Of a stretch of 40,600 nt of DNA, positions 1-10,923 are shown one piece after another. Positions within the stretch are counted from its first letter, which is position 1; each line of letters begins with the position of its first letter. Below the pieces are notes generated by a model. It was not told the DNA's origin. It ran no database searches and was given only the letters and a program-made list of their open reading frames with translations. Position numbers and translations under genes: made by a program. The DNA comes from Phoronis australis (lineage: Eukaryota > Phoronida > Phoronidae), in the NCBI GenBank assembly GCA_002633005.1, contig NMRA01000077.1, positions 972,908 to 1,013,507 of the forward strand. The letters run 5' to 3'.

Positions 1-36
1 GGTGCTGTCACATTCAATTCAAAAGCAGCGCTCTAC

Positions 37-125
37 CTAGATGTCGAAGAAACAGACTGTAGTACTTTCAAATCTTCAACTTCTGTCAACGTGTCCACAA
101 CAGTGTCGTCCTCTGGTGTGGAATC
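37..125 (-). CDS. Probable acidic exon downstream of the SAP exon
   Basis: Follows the acceptor TCATTTCAG and is in phase with the SAP exon. It encodes 29 codons beginning DSTPEDDTVVDTL, strongly acidic like the end of the preceding exon. A good donor (TCTAG|GTAGAG) ends it at 37. Reading through instead meets TAG at 33-35, so this could also be the last coding exon. No domain is recognised, so the call rests on splice signals, phase and composition. Confidence 0.45.
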
Positions 126-2258
126 CTGAAATGAACGACAAGTTGTATCAGGTCTGAGTTAATTTAGTCACAAATGTGCGACGAGTGGTGTAAGGGTAGT
201 TACTTAAAATCATAAATCAGAAAAAATTGACCATTTTTATGTGCAGTATATTTTCTCACAACACAGCAGGAACTCTGAGCCCACCAGACATATGAGCTCT
301 GCTAAAAGCAGAATTTTAAATGTTTTTTAAGAAAAAGGTCATCTTTTTGAAGTTCTGTTAGTTGATGCTAAACGTTTTGACTTTTATGTTCAGTTTAAAG
401 GAGAATACCACCCAAAAACAACCCGGTTTGTATCAATTTTGATCAAGTAGTTCCACTCGATGGCAGCAAGTACAGCTCTTCTACCTGACACCTGACGGCA
501 GACAGATGTTGTGAAATTAAACAATGACGTCAAGAGATTTGAATGACGTCATAGGTTCTAACACAGTCTGTTCAGCAGTTCACAACACACTTACTGGTGT
601 CAGCTTATCACTTGAATTCATCGATTTACACAAATAAATCATCAAAATTCAATGAAAAACCCTTACAAATACATCGAGTTATTGAAAAAACGTGTTATTT
701 TATTTCGCTATTATGGATTTTTAGGTATTTGAACGTACCGTAGCCTACAAAGTTTGGTAGGCCAATTTACCAAGGTTGGTCGCGGGCCGGAGTTTGGGGT
801 CTGTCCGGTGATAAAATTCAAATTATTCATCCGTGAAATACAGACAGGAGAACGTAGCTGTGTTGCAATTTTAGACTAGCGATTTTTTTCAGATCTCAAT
901 GCACAAAATGGCCAGTGGCTCGGAACTCGATCATGTCCATCGCGACCGGACTGAAGACATCACGAACATAAACCAGCCAAAGTTGGAAACTAAACTTCCA
1001 GTCACGAAAAGACTATACCACTAGCGAGCCAAAGAAAATATGAGCACATGATTATTTTGGTGAATTAGTCGCGAAACTGCAAATCTACTTACTAGCTCGT
1101 CGGGGGCCCGCAAAGTCAGGTTACCCTTCCACAGCCCGTCAGGGCAAAAGTTGTACAGTAACAATGATTCGAATAATGTATGTGAATATCTAACTAAAGA
1201 TTCCCCTAACATGTGACCATAGGATATAAAATCGAGTTATCGTTTCACAAAAGATTTCTGTCAGCAAACACTTAATTAGCTTGCACTCACACCACCTCAG
1301 TGCCCGGTCAATTAGTTTATTGCATCTAAAGCCGGTGATGCTGTGATTTATTCATTGCTGGCTTCTCAAAATATTTGCATTCGCGAACACTCCCAAGGCA
1401 TTACAAATTGTATCTAATGAGACAGACTTTGTTTTAGTTGGTTAGGGTGAGAATAATTCATTTTGAAACAGATCGCACGATAATAAAGTTAACGTCAATG
1501 TGACACTACTCGCAATCCCGACTTTAACGAGTGCTCATCCGACGAAGACTTCACAAGTCGATCGTTAGGCTTCACAGGCTATCAGTTCGAACTGGAACAC
1601 ACTGATCAAAAATAACAGAGAGGCTCCGTGAACGTGCAAAGACAACGGAACATATGGATAGTTCCGAAAACCATTTGAACGAATTGTCATGGAGTCAGTG
1701 AGCTAACTGTACGATAATGGAAATGACTGATGGTTGCTCCTGCTTCCACAAAATTCCGCAAGTGAAACGCCTTCTTGGAATAGTGCTGATATGTCTCACG
1801 GACCATCCTGATTTTTACCGCATCTACACAGAAGTGTGCTTATGACGTTGGTTTAGGGCTGAGAAAAATAACTGGGGAAAACATCTACCGTATACGAGGT
1901 TAGGTGGATATAAACTGATTAAGACAGTAAAAAAGGCTAATTAAATCGGGTGGCATTCTGCTTTAAGAGACTTGGAATTTTGGTCACAACTTTTGTTTAG
2001 ACCACAGGCTTAACACTGACTGTAAAATGCCTTCAAAGGCAAAAAAAATTAGGATGTATAGCACAAAGATAAAATTCAAAAGTCATCAAAACTTTTCTGG
2101 TTTATTAACTTAAACACTACCTCATCCAATACTTTATCGTCCACATCATCAGTAGCATCACCTGACTGAAGACACGCCTGCAGCCTCTCTATCAGCTCCA
2201 TCTTGTTGCCTACCACTGGTTGTCCCCGAGACTTCAACTCTTTTTTCAAGTCTGCTAC
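37..2258 (-). CDS. SAP-domain protein gene, two internal or 3' exons, partial
   Basis: Two minus-strand exons, 2121-2258 and 37-125, join in phase 0. The first encodes a SAP domain, a helix-extended-helix fold of about 35 residues that binds DNA or RNA in nuclear proteins. The second is acidic. Upstream exons, including the start codon, were not found between 2258 and 12000, and the 3' end may lie left of base 1. A SAP domain followed at once by an acidic linker resembles SARNP (CIP29/Hcc-1), an mRNA-export factor, but HNRNPU, SAFB, CCAR and other families also carry SAP domains, so no symbol is given. The SAP call is firm; the choice of family is inference. Confidence 0.6.
126..2120. other. 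Intron of the SAP gene; gene-free apart from one dispersed repeat
   Basis: Apart from the dispersed repeat at 394-768 I see no exon, RNA gene or element in this stretch. A 38-codon ATG frame at 908 on the plus strand shows no recognisable domain. Confidence 0.5.
394..768 (+). repeat. Dispersed ~370 bp repeat, copy A
   Basis: Aligns in the same orientation with 23174-23525. Shared blocks include GACACCTGACGGCAGAC, CACAGTCTGTTCAGCAGTTC, TACTGGTGTCAG and CTTGAATTCATC, with many substitutions and small indels between them. No coding capacity. This copy contains a perfect palindromic CRE, TGACGTCA, at 544-551; copy B has only part of it. Probably an old short mobile element of unknown class. Confidence 0.8.
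2121..2258 (-). CDS. SAP-domain exon
   Basis: Forty-six codons with no stop, between an acceptor (TCTACTTCAG) and a donor (GAG|GTAGTG), phase 0 at both ends. The exon reads VADLKKELKSRG, then GNKMELIERLQ: the pattern of SAP helix 1, the G-x-x-x-x-G-x-K turn and helix 2. The last 13 residues are rich in Asp and probably begin an acidic linker. Seen directly: open frame, splice signals and domain pattern. Confidence 0.8.
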
Positions 2259-3540
2259 CTGAAGTAGACACCACCACAGTAAAACTAAAACATAAGGATT
2301 ATAACAGTTTTGGAACTTTGTCTACAACTATAACATAAAATGACCTTTTAGTACACTGGATATTATTTTTAAAAAAATCATCATTCCTGAAACATGGCTT
2401 TTGCGTGACACTATAATTCATTACTGTTTTTCACCATGTCTACTCATAGTAAATCTTGTTTTTTTCCGCCCATCACTTAAGTAATGCAGACTTTTTGCTA
2501 CATCATTAACACCACTTTATATTGCTCCTTGGATAACACACACGTCACAAAAAGTACAACAATTAATACAGAAAACTGCCTCTTATAGATAACCCAAGGT
2601 CTGCATTTTTATTTAAAGGTGACATTGAAAACGGATGCTTCCCTTTAGTAGGTTAACAATTCATTTTTCCCGAACCTCTAAATAAGGGTAAGGTTTAAAA
2701 GTGCTGTTTCTTGAACAAAATCCTTCACAAATGTTGACTTTTTTATGGAAACTCCCTACAAATGGGTCCCCATTTTTTAAGTCCACTCTCCAGGTGGGTG
2801 GGTATCCCACATTTTCCAGCTGCATCCTGAAAAAAATATCGCTGAGTGCCCTCTACAATCTTGCACTGCCACTATCCTACTAAAACATGTTGCAGAGTTT
2901 GCAATTCTTGCACACAGTTTACATAACTTGCCACGATTTGAAGATCTGGTATTTCTATTGAGAGTTGTAAAATACTCTGCAAACTTGCATTCAATCTAAA
3001 TAGGAAAGCAGATAAATACACTCTACTTGACTCCTTTAAACCTACTCTGCAAGTTTTATGGACACATATTTTTTGGTTTTAAACCACTGTTTCCAAAGTG
3101 ATGCCCACAATTGACCAATACCATCATTATGACTACAAAAAAGGTGACAGACAGAATTAAGAGTCAAACTCAAATGTTAATATAACTAACCAACAGCTAC
3201 CTGTATGTTTACCACAGATTTTACTATTTTCTCTATGTCCTGGATATTTGTCCAAAAGTGTCAAAATTTGCCAGGACGTTTTGAAAATTTGCCAGGACAT
3301 TTTGAAAATTAGCCAGACAAAATTCATCATTGGAGAAGTCCATAACTAAGAGTCCAAATTCTCCCCAAAAGTTAAAACTGAAAACATCTTTTCCCCACCA
3401 GCATTGGCAGTGTGTATGTACCCCAGGTGGCCGCGGCTCCATGCAGTGGCGTATACACCCATCTCATAAAAAAGTACAGGTAAGAGGAAATAAAAAGTGT
3501 TATTGACATAACGTACACCTTATTCGATGACTTTACAAGC
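2259..3540. other. Gene-free stretch, presumably SAP gene intron or 5' flank
   Basis: AT-rich with no convincing exon. The only structure is the small tandem repeat at 3261-3320. The short open frames here have no family resemblance or good splice contexts. Confidence 0.4.
3261..3320. repeat. Short tandem repeat, ~20 bp unit x 3
   Basis: Three imperfect units of the form TTGAAAATTTGCCAGGACAT lie head to tail. No other function is visible. Confidence 0.8.
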
Positions 3541-3544
3541 GCTG

Positions 3545-4342
3545 AAATGTGCCCAAGACTGTAACGCAAAAAGTGTGCATCTAGGGGTATTTAATTGTAT
3601 CATAAAAATGACCATTAGATTGCACAGAATACATCAAACAATGAACACAGCCACTAAAATGGCCACTAGATGACGCAAAATATGTCGATTCCATCCGAAA
3701 ATGGGATAATTGCCACTGGGGGGCCACAGCATTTTTGGATCCGTCTGAAGGTCGTCCTCATCCGTTGTCAACTCCATATAAATACACTCGCTAAAATTAA
3801 TATAAATCCTGCACAGGGCTTAGGAGCTACAGCCATGGGTGCAAAAATCTGTCACCAAAGAGGCGCCACAGTAGTTGAAGTTGTCGGAAAATTATCATCA
3901 ACCGTTCTCTTCACTCTAAGAACATATACGCCAATTTTCACAACAATCCTTAAAGTGGTTTGGATGACATAGGGGTGGATGCCAAAAAATGCCAAAAACA
4001 GTAAAAATGGCCATTAGGTGGTGCAAAATATCTTGAATCCATCCTAAAACAGTAGGATAGCGCCACCTCACAAATAGATGCCTATCTGCCAAATTTTATG
4101 AAAATTCTTTGAGGACCTTTGGAGATACCGAGGTAAACATGAAAAACTAAAATTACCACTAGGGGGCAACCAGTTGTCCTATGTCGACATCATATAAAGA
4201 CACTAGCTAAATTTAATAAAACATCATGCGGAGGGTTTAGAAGATACTGCCATGGGCGTAAAAAAACAAAACTGCCACTAGGAGGAGGCACCACGCTAGT
4301 TGAAGTCGTCGGAAAATCATCGTCAACCATCCTCTTCACAGT
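3545..4342 (+). repeat. CCACTAGGGGG-bearing repeat family, copy 1
   Basis: Plus-oriented copy of the family described at 32600-34105. It begins with a degenerate head (GTGTGCATCTAGGGG, TTGTATCATAAA) and then runs through monomers with motif variants near 3663, 3713, 4011, 4156 and 4275. The best, CCACTAGGGGGCAA at 4156-4169, has one mismatch to the CTCF core. The copy stops abruptly at about 4342, just before the inverted-repeat arm at 4356, suggesting later insertion or rearrangement. Confidence 0.75.
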
Positions 4343-4355
4343 ACTCTCGAGTTCC

Positions 4356-4490
4356 GAATAGCCGTATCTATACGATTATTTACTTCAGACACGTTTCCGG
4401 TTTATACGACGCTTATTCAGGTCTCTACGTTTATTAATTTTCTAACCTTTTTCCACGTTCCACGATTATTTGGTGAATCAACTTCACAAT
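4356..4490 (+). repeat. Left inverted-repeat arm
   Basis: Reverse-complementary to 8111-8245. Conserved blocks include CTACGTTTATTAATTTTCTAA and CACGATTATTTGGT. Confidence 0.85.
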
Positions 4491-4993
4491 TTTTGTTTCA
4501 TTCAATACAAATTTGTAACACAAAAACTTTGCTGTTGACGCCGAATGTCATATCTTGGTTTTACGACGAAGTGAATTCGCTGTAAACCTCTAGACCACGA
4601 GGCACTCAGTTCAGAGTTTGTAATTTAGAAGAACTATATACGACTCCACGTTACACACGGAAGTCACATGTCATACACATTAAAAGATGTTATTTGCTAA
4701 AATATACAACTGTACGTTTCAGAGCGTAAAATAATCAGACTCCAAGCAAGGGTTTACGCAGCGGCCGTCTGTTGGACCGCCAGAATTTAAAATTGGACGG
4801 GTTCGACAGGATCGGTCAGAATGAAGAAAGTGTTGGCAAAATTTAAAAAACCTTGAAATGATGACCATTTTCTCAATATTAACGGCTGGTCAGACGGTCA
4901 ATTTGAGTATGATTTACGAGTGGCGGGGCCAAAAAAGGAGCGTGGTGGGCCGCCCAGAAGTTTACACGCAAGGGAAACCCTGTGTAGTGTTTA

Positions 4994-5112
4994 TGCCATG
5001 TACCATTTGTATTGTCACATGGCACAACTGAAAAAATCTCAAATGGGACATGCAACCGTCGCATGTGAGAATACAATGTTCCATGCGAGAAATGCCATTT
5101 GTCACATGGAAC
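4994..5112. other. Cluster of two short hairpins
   Basis: TGCCATGT (4994-5001) pairs with ACATGGCA (5017-5024), and GTTCCATG (5078-5085) pairs with CATGGAAC (5105-5112). The two stems carry related sequence, giving a short foldback region. No RNA family is recognised. Confidence 0.5.
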
Positions 5113-5325
5113 GTGAGTTTTTGAACGTTAATTACAGCAAATAGATAACTTTTTTAGTTGTGATTTTCATTTCAATATTTACTTTCTTGGCAAAATGAGT
5201 TTTTAATCTGTTGCACCCACCTTCAATAGAGTGAAAACATTTTTTGTGACTTTGTGAAAATCTCATTTTATTTTGGAATGCGTTTCTACCTAATAGCTCA
5301 CTTGCGAGTTTCCAGTTAGTCAATG

Positions 5326-5357
5326 TGACGTCACCGGAAGAGGGGCAAAACCCGCCA
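5326..5357. promoter_or_regulatory. Possible promoter-like cluster: CRE, ETS and YY1-type sites
   Basis: Within 32 bases lie a perfect CRE palindrome TGACGTCA (5326-5333), an abutting ETS site CCGGAAG (5334-5340) and CCCGCCATATTG, which read from the minus strand is the YY1-type ATATGGCGGG. This trio is common in housekeeping promoters. No first exon could be linked to it, and it lies inside the 3.9 kb inverted-repeat segment, so a promoter role is only a suggestion. Confidence 0.3.
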
Positions 5358-5388
5358 TATTGTTCTTATTTTACTCCGTGTCTTTGCT

Positions 5389-5404
5389 ACACACACACAC
5401 ACAC
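5389..5404. repeat. (AC)8 microsatellite
   Basis: Uninterrupted AC dinucleotides. Confidence 0.95.
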
Positions 5405-6347
5405 GAAATCTTACTGGAGTTCTAATGGTGAATTTTACGCTTAAAACATTAACACAATTTAAGGGATGGTCGATGGATCGTGGAATAACTGCGAATGGAC
5501 GAACAAAATATGAACTTGTAATGATGTTGTGCGAAGCTGAGAACGGACTGAAATTGGAACTTGACCCAGTCTAGGCCTGAATGTCGCAAGCATACAGGGG
5601 CGATAGTAGATCCCCATAAAAAGTTACTCATTTCAAAATACAGAAAATAAAATCAATTGAAACATGCATTTGTGCACATTATTATTAGCACATACCCTGA
5701 CTTTGAATACAATTTAGTCTACAAATAACTTTGGAATATCCATGAAAATCTTGCGGTTCGCTTGAGTTTCTCTCAGCGGGCGTCATTTTGAGGAAGTTAC
5801 GTGAAATCACGCCTGTTGACGAACAAAAAGTCCAAGGGACACAAATCTTACAAATTTCACTTAATATTTTCCGATGCTATTGTGCAAGTGTCACGCGCCA
5901 GGTCATGTGCTTTGCTCAGTCTCGCACTAGCCTTTGCCTCATACTCACCTGACTCAATTGAAATACTTTGTGGTTATCGCGTGCGCAGTCAAAGTTAACC
6001 GTAACCACAAAGTGGAGTTGGAATTCTTCGCCACAGTCACCTGAATTCCCGTAGCTATGCTTCATCGAAGATTTGTTTGGAAGCAGAAATGATCACTGAA
6101 GTAAGCGCCTTAGTAGGTGATAATTTTAGGTGTAGAATGTATTTTTGGTGAGGTGAAGCAGATTTCGTCTACCGCCCGTTTAAAATACACGGGACGAAAT
6201 AAATACAGAACGCGATGGAATGTATTGTAGTGCGAATTTGAATTTCATTTGCCATAACAGCAATGCTTGTTTGGCATTTTTCACACTAAAAGATTAAAAA
6301 CTCAAAGTAAACAACAGAACACACTCTGCTACCGTATCGGGCAAATG

Positions 6348-6653
6348 GCAAATAGAAGGGAATAATAATGCAAAACAGCAAATAGAAGGGAATAATAATG
6401 CAAAACAGCAAATAGAAGGGAATAATAATGCAAAACAGCAAATAGAAGGGAATAATAATGCAAAACAGCAAATAGAAGGGAATAATAATGCAAAACAGCA
6501 AATAGAAGGGAATAATAATGCAAAACAGCAAATAGAAGGGAATAATAATGCAAAACAGCAAATAGAAGGGAATAATAATGCAAAACAGCAAATAGAAGGG
6601 AATAATAATGCAAAACAGCAAATAGAAGGGAATAATAATGCAAAACAGCAAAT
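6348..6653. repeat. 30 bp minisatellite, 10.2 identical copies
   Basis: The unit GCAAATAGAAGGGAATAATA + ATGCAAAACA repeats with no difference over 306 bases. Degenerate relatives (AATAATAGTGCAAAGAAGCAAA) continue to about 6830. Because 30 is a multiple of three, several minus-strand frames stay open, but the resulting repetitive peptides are not credible genes. The perfect identity points to recent expansion, or to assembly from few reads. Confidence 0.95.
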
Positions 6654-7475
6654 TCTAGGGAATAATGGTATAGACAGGAAATTTTTGGAAAATTGAAAAT
6701 AGTATAGACTGGAACAATAACATTGAATACAAATTTGCATAAAATCTAGTAACGGACGATGGAAATAATAGGAAGTGCAAAATCTAATAATGATGTAGAT
6801 GGGAATAATAGTGCAAAGAAGCAAATTCTGTCCGACTTACCACCGCTTTAAGTAATTGTTTCAAAGAAAAACCTTTAAACTGAACATTAGCATAATTAAA
6901 TTATTGCAGTGATGTATCCACCCAAGTAATAACATAGTACAGTGAAGTGGAATAAAAGTGTCAGTGCTAAAACAAAGACCATTCGTTTATTCAATAACTT
7001 TAAATGAAAGTGTTTCAAACATTATGTGGAATCATTTTACTCAAAAAGAATGTGACATTCATACTAGATATGCCAATGTCGACTTAGCCCAAAACCTATA
7101 ACACGGAGGTAAAGATTTCAGCAACAACGTCCAGTCTTCCACGAAGCCGACAGTCTGAATAAAGACAATAAAGTGTCTTGGTAAAATGAGTCGCATTTTT
7201 ATAGCACATGTTCCTGATAGTCGAGCCTTTGTTTTCTCTCAATCTCATGTCTTCCTCAACGTTCATAGTCAATACCCTTCTAATGTTAATCAGAATTCGA
7301 CGTCAAAAAGTCGGTACATCCAACATTTTACACGGCCAGAAATTGAGATTTCTTGTCAGAACATAACAAGTCCATGACCACATACACCATCTTGAATATC
7401 TAATTTGGTATAAAAAACAAACCGATTCACGTGCATTTCCATTTATTTGGACGGGAGAGCAAGTAGAAATCAATT

Positions 7476-7838
7476 TCAGTAAAGATATCGACTGGATTGT
7501 CGAACATTAGCAACTATGTCATTTTCAAGATTATCACAAATCCATTCTTCCTGTTCATAAAAACAATCTATTCTCAAGTTTGGAGTGAATTGTAAAAATG
7601 CTGATGTCCCATGACGGCAACTTGTCGGTAGGCCTATTGTTGATTGAAAGGTTTGGCAACGTTCCTTAATTGCACGGGTATTTGCGCTTCGTTGACTAGC
7701 CGCGTTATCACCATGGTTCATATCTGTAGCTGGATTATTTGTCATACCAGCATCTGAATCAATGTCTGTATCTGGAACATCTCTCGGTTCGTAAAATAAT
7801 CCTCTAGTTTTTAGGCCTTTGCGCGGCAGACGACATGA
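7476..7838 (-). CDS. Open frame of unknown function inside the 3.9 kb inverted-repeat segment
   Basis: An open minus-strand frame of about 120 codons with an internal ATG at 7743-7745; TAA bounds it upstream at 7839-7841. The N-terminal part reads GLFYEPRDVPDTDIDSDAG and the C-terminal part has Cys, Trp and several acidic residues. Composition looks more protein-like than most chance frames here, but no domain, splice junction or homologue is recognised. It may be a remnant of an element-encoded protein or chance. Confidence 0.15.
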   Translation of the reverse strand, partial: SCRLPRKGLKTRGLFYEPRDVPDTDIDSDAGMTNNPATDMNHGDNAASQRSANTRAIKERCQTFQSTIGLPTSCRHGTSAFLQFTPNLRIDCFYEQEEWICDNLENDIVANVRQSSRYLY

Positions 7839-8110
7839 TTAAGTATGTAGAATGTGCATGTCAATCATGACAGAAACCGCAGATGACACTGGCTGTGCAA
7901 AATCCCGGAATTACTGCCCCCGGAAACGCAAACATTGGGCACAGACACAGTGACGAGTTGTAACGGCTTGCGAGTTTTTCACAGGGCGCAATCATAAATA
8001 TTGGATCAGCCAAAGAAACTCGTTGAAAGGGTTTTTATTCATATGTATGTTGAAAAATGGGCTAAGAAAGCACTTTTTGAGCATTTAATTTCTCATTTCT
8101 AAAATTACTG

Positions 8111-8245
8111 ATTGTGAACTTGCGGAACCAAATAATCGTGGAGCGCGAAAAAAGTTAGAAAATTAATAAACGTAGAGATCTGAATAAGCGTTGTATAGAC
8201 CGGAAAACGAGTCTGAAATAAATAATCGTATAGATACGGCTATTC
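8111..8245 (-). repeat. Right inverted-repeat arm
   Basis: Partner of 4356-4490 in opposite orientation; the outer end is GGCTATTC at 8238-8245. Confidence 0.85.
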
Positions 8246-9053
8246 AGAAACCAACATCTGATAAGTTAGTTCTACATATTGTTAAATCTTATTCCTAAGC
8301 AATTAGTTAAAAATGTCTCGTTTTCACACTGGAAGAGAGCACAGGTGATTTGAAACAAAATGTGAATGCCAAAAGTCAATGCTGTCTGCTAAACCATGCT
8401 TCACACTTTGTTTTAAGAAGATGCTAAAGGCCTGTTACTGATACTTTAAAAAAATCACCATTATTACTTACATGGGCATGCATAAGAGCCATCAACGACA
8501 TGGTCCAGAGAATAATTTTGTGCAAGCTTAGGGGGAGTTCTAAATTAAAAACCAATTAATTAAAATGTGTTTTTACGATTGATTAAAAATGTTTTAAACT
8601 TTATTTCACATTTTATATTTTGACAGTCACATTTACTTATTGTTTTTGAATTAGCATTCTATTTAATGCATAAATACAGGTTTTCCGGATCACTAATAGC
8701 TGTCAAATACAAAATGACTATCACTCTCATTCCCATCTATATTGCTTACCATCTTCAAAGGGAACTGAAGAATTTAGGTGCTTGCTTTATGTCTTTAATC
8801 AAATATATTGAAAAGTTAAAATCATAGAGTATATTCCTAGCATAGGCCTACCTGTGATAATTTCGTGCGAAAGGTCAGTTGGTACATTATAATTAAAAAA
8901 CACTGAATTAGTAGCAAAAGACCAATATAGCTTAAATACTGCAAAAGCTTGAATCATTTTGAATTCATATCTTAGTAACTGAGGGTACGCCCTTTACGTA
9001 GGTCCATCACACTAACTCAACTTATATCGAGATGTCAGTGAAAAAAATCAGGG
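8246..9053. other. Gene-free AT-rich stretch
   Basis: No exon-like frame, repeat or RNA gene recognised. Confidence 0.4.
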
Positions 9054-9831
9054 TAATTGTTTACAATATGACGATAATGACTTAGACATATGATTTTGGT
9101 ATCGTTCGATTCCTCGCAATGTTATCTTTCCAAATATACACAGAAATTTCTCCTACCCCGTTCCCTTAGTTTTTTATCGTGAAATTTCTGCTCGCACTAT
9201 TTCCTGGTACTCGGTGCGAAACCGCCATGTTGAATGGATAAGGAGTCACCTGGCGGTCAAAAACTGAACTAATCTACCGACTTGCAGATCGTCGCTTTTC
9301 ATAAGTTCAAATTGACCGAGACCCGTCAATCCCCTGCGCGAGTTACGTAACCAAGGGTTCGAATTCAATCCTATGGTGACCCTGATTTACGCATCTGCTA
9401 GCAAGAATCTGCCAAAAAAGCGGAGGTTGTTTTTGAAGTCCAGATTTATGAAAAAGTATCACTTCAGACAATTTCATGGAAAAATGGTCAAATGGTCACA
9501 ATTCTAAAAAAATGGAAAAGGTAAAATGCTTCTACTTGTGCATCCACCATATTATGTCAGGAAAACTTTAGCGGGAATCTCGCGCGGGCAACCACCATTC
9601 AGAATCAATAATGCTGTTTCATTCAATAACAATAGGTGTCGCTGTTATCTTGAGTTGAACTAACATGGCGGTGTCCACCGGGAAATAGTGCTAACTGAAA
9701 TTCGACGATAAAATATGAAGGAAACGCGGTAGGGGATCAATTCATATATTTTCAGAAAGATGACGGCGCGAGGAATCGAACGATACCAAAATCATATGTC
9801 TAAGTCATTGTCGTCATATTGTAAACAATTA
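9054..9831. mobile_element. ~780 bp foldback/MITE-like element with long inverted arms
   Basis: Bases 9054-9117 are the reverse complement of 9768-9831 with one mismatch in 64. Weaker inverted similarity continues inward for about another 120 bases on each side (TTTTATCGT, GCACTATTTCC, ACCGCCATGTTG are found in both arms). The centre is unique sequence with no open frame of interest. This fits a non-autonomous DNA transposon or foldback element. Target-site duplication was not resolved. Confidence 0.75.
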
Positions 9832-9854
9832 CCAAAATCAGTGTTTTACTTCGC

Positions 9855-10920
9855 AAATATTCCACTATATCATCGTATAAAACAAAAAAATGTAACTTAA
9901 TGTAACTCACAGAAATTTAACGTTAAAATTAAAAAAAAAAAAAATCCAATTCTCTGCGTACCTCCATCGCACCCCTTTAAAGGCAATTTTCTCAGTCAGA
10001 TTAAAAGATAGGGGGGGAGTTGATAAGGCTTTGAAAAATATCCATGAGAATGATCATTACTTATTTACCTCGGATGAATATTTTTTCACGATTTATCAAA
10101 ATGATCTAGGATTGAACGTCCGTTACCAAACGGAATTGCTCAGAAGTAGGCCTAATAATATGTACTACTTCTTTGTGCAATAGCTAACACTTGCTTCGTT
10201 TTCCGTATGATGTCGACGGGTCTAGGTGGCCATTATGCAAAGCAGCGAAACTCAAAACAAGTGACAACTGTCGAAGATATACCTTAAGTTTTGAAACATC
10301 CATGCCCGCCGTGTCCGCCATTTTTGTAAACAGCCCAAATTCACCAACAGGGGTCAGAGCATGTTATGTTGTACTTCCGGGTTACTACATGGCAGCAGTA
10401 AGTAATTCAGTGTTTGCTGAAACCAAACAGTATTAATCTATCTGTGCAGACAATTGCCCTACTTTGTAAGGACTAAACCTGGACAGAGTTCAGTAACGCT
10501 TGGACTTCGCTAAAAAGCAAACCATCGCGAGATTACGTGAGATATTGTCTTGTATTTTAAGTGAGAATACGTGATTTTGGCTACATTTTTATCTCACTGG
10601 TTCCCACCGTGTCCCCCAAGGGGGTAGAGACCACGCAGGTATCATTTATTTTTCCTCGGGAATTTTTTCACCAGTGTTTCTGATTGGCTGGTCGAATTTT
10701 CAACAGGCAGTACTTTACGTAAAAAACTGGCCGGAGGAAGAGTAACTGTGGATGCTTAGTTTGTGGTCTGTTGTACGGACAAATCAGTGCTTAATTCATG
10801 TTCAAGAAATGTGAATCAAAATGTTATGGTTGTGCCCTTTCGGAGCGCATTTTTTTACTTTCACTGTCGCTGACTTGTGTTTCCATTGATGCCCTGCATT
10901 CACATTCACATAGTGTACCT
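9855..10920. other. Gene-free stretch
   Basis: Contains a poly-A run at about 9930-9943 and a G-run near 10010. Open frames such as 10191-10436 show no domain, so nothing functional is recognised. Confidence 0.4.
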
Positions 10921-10923
10921 AAT

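Larger units (their letters stand above)
4356..8245. mobile_element. 3.9 kb segment bounded by 135 bp inverted repeats, candidate DNA transposon
   Basis: The first 135 bases (4356-4490) are the reverse complement of the last 135 (8111-8245) with few mismatches; both ends start GAATAGCCGTATCTATACG reading inward. No transposase was recognised inside, and no clear target-site duplication flanks the ends (left flank GAGTTCC, right flank AGAAACC). The interior holds a homogeneous 30 bp minisatellite and one unknown open frame (7476-7838, minus). It may be a non-autonomous element with long terminal inverted repeats, or two separately inserted copies of a shorter repeat in opposite orientation. 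The inverted pair is seen directly; the element interpretation is inference. Confidence 0.5.

Noticed and set aside
908-1022. Plus-strand ATG frame of 38 codons starting MASGSELDHV
   Set aside because: Short, no recognisable domain, and lies in an intron of a minus-strand gene.
5949-6065. Possible first exon of the SAP gene (39 open codons from an ATG, ending at a consensus donor CAG|GTGAGT on the minus strand)
   Set aside because: Phase would fit the SAP exon, but the peptide resembles no SAP-protein N-terminus and the site lies inside the inverted-repeat segment. Kept out until transcripts support it.
6286-6824. Three overlapping minus-strand open frames of 104-176 codons
   Set aside because: They are translations of the 30 bp minisatellite, which stays open because its unit is a multiple of three.
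9354-9371. GGGTTCGAATTCAATCC, similar to a tRNA B box
   Set aside because: Box sequence is broken, and no A box, acceptor stem or cloverleaf could be formed around it.
10191-10436. Plus-strand open frame of 81 codons
   Set aside because: No homology recognised, start is not ATG, and no splice or regulatory support.
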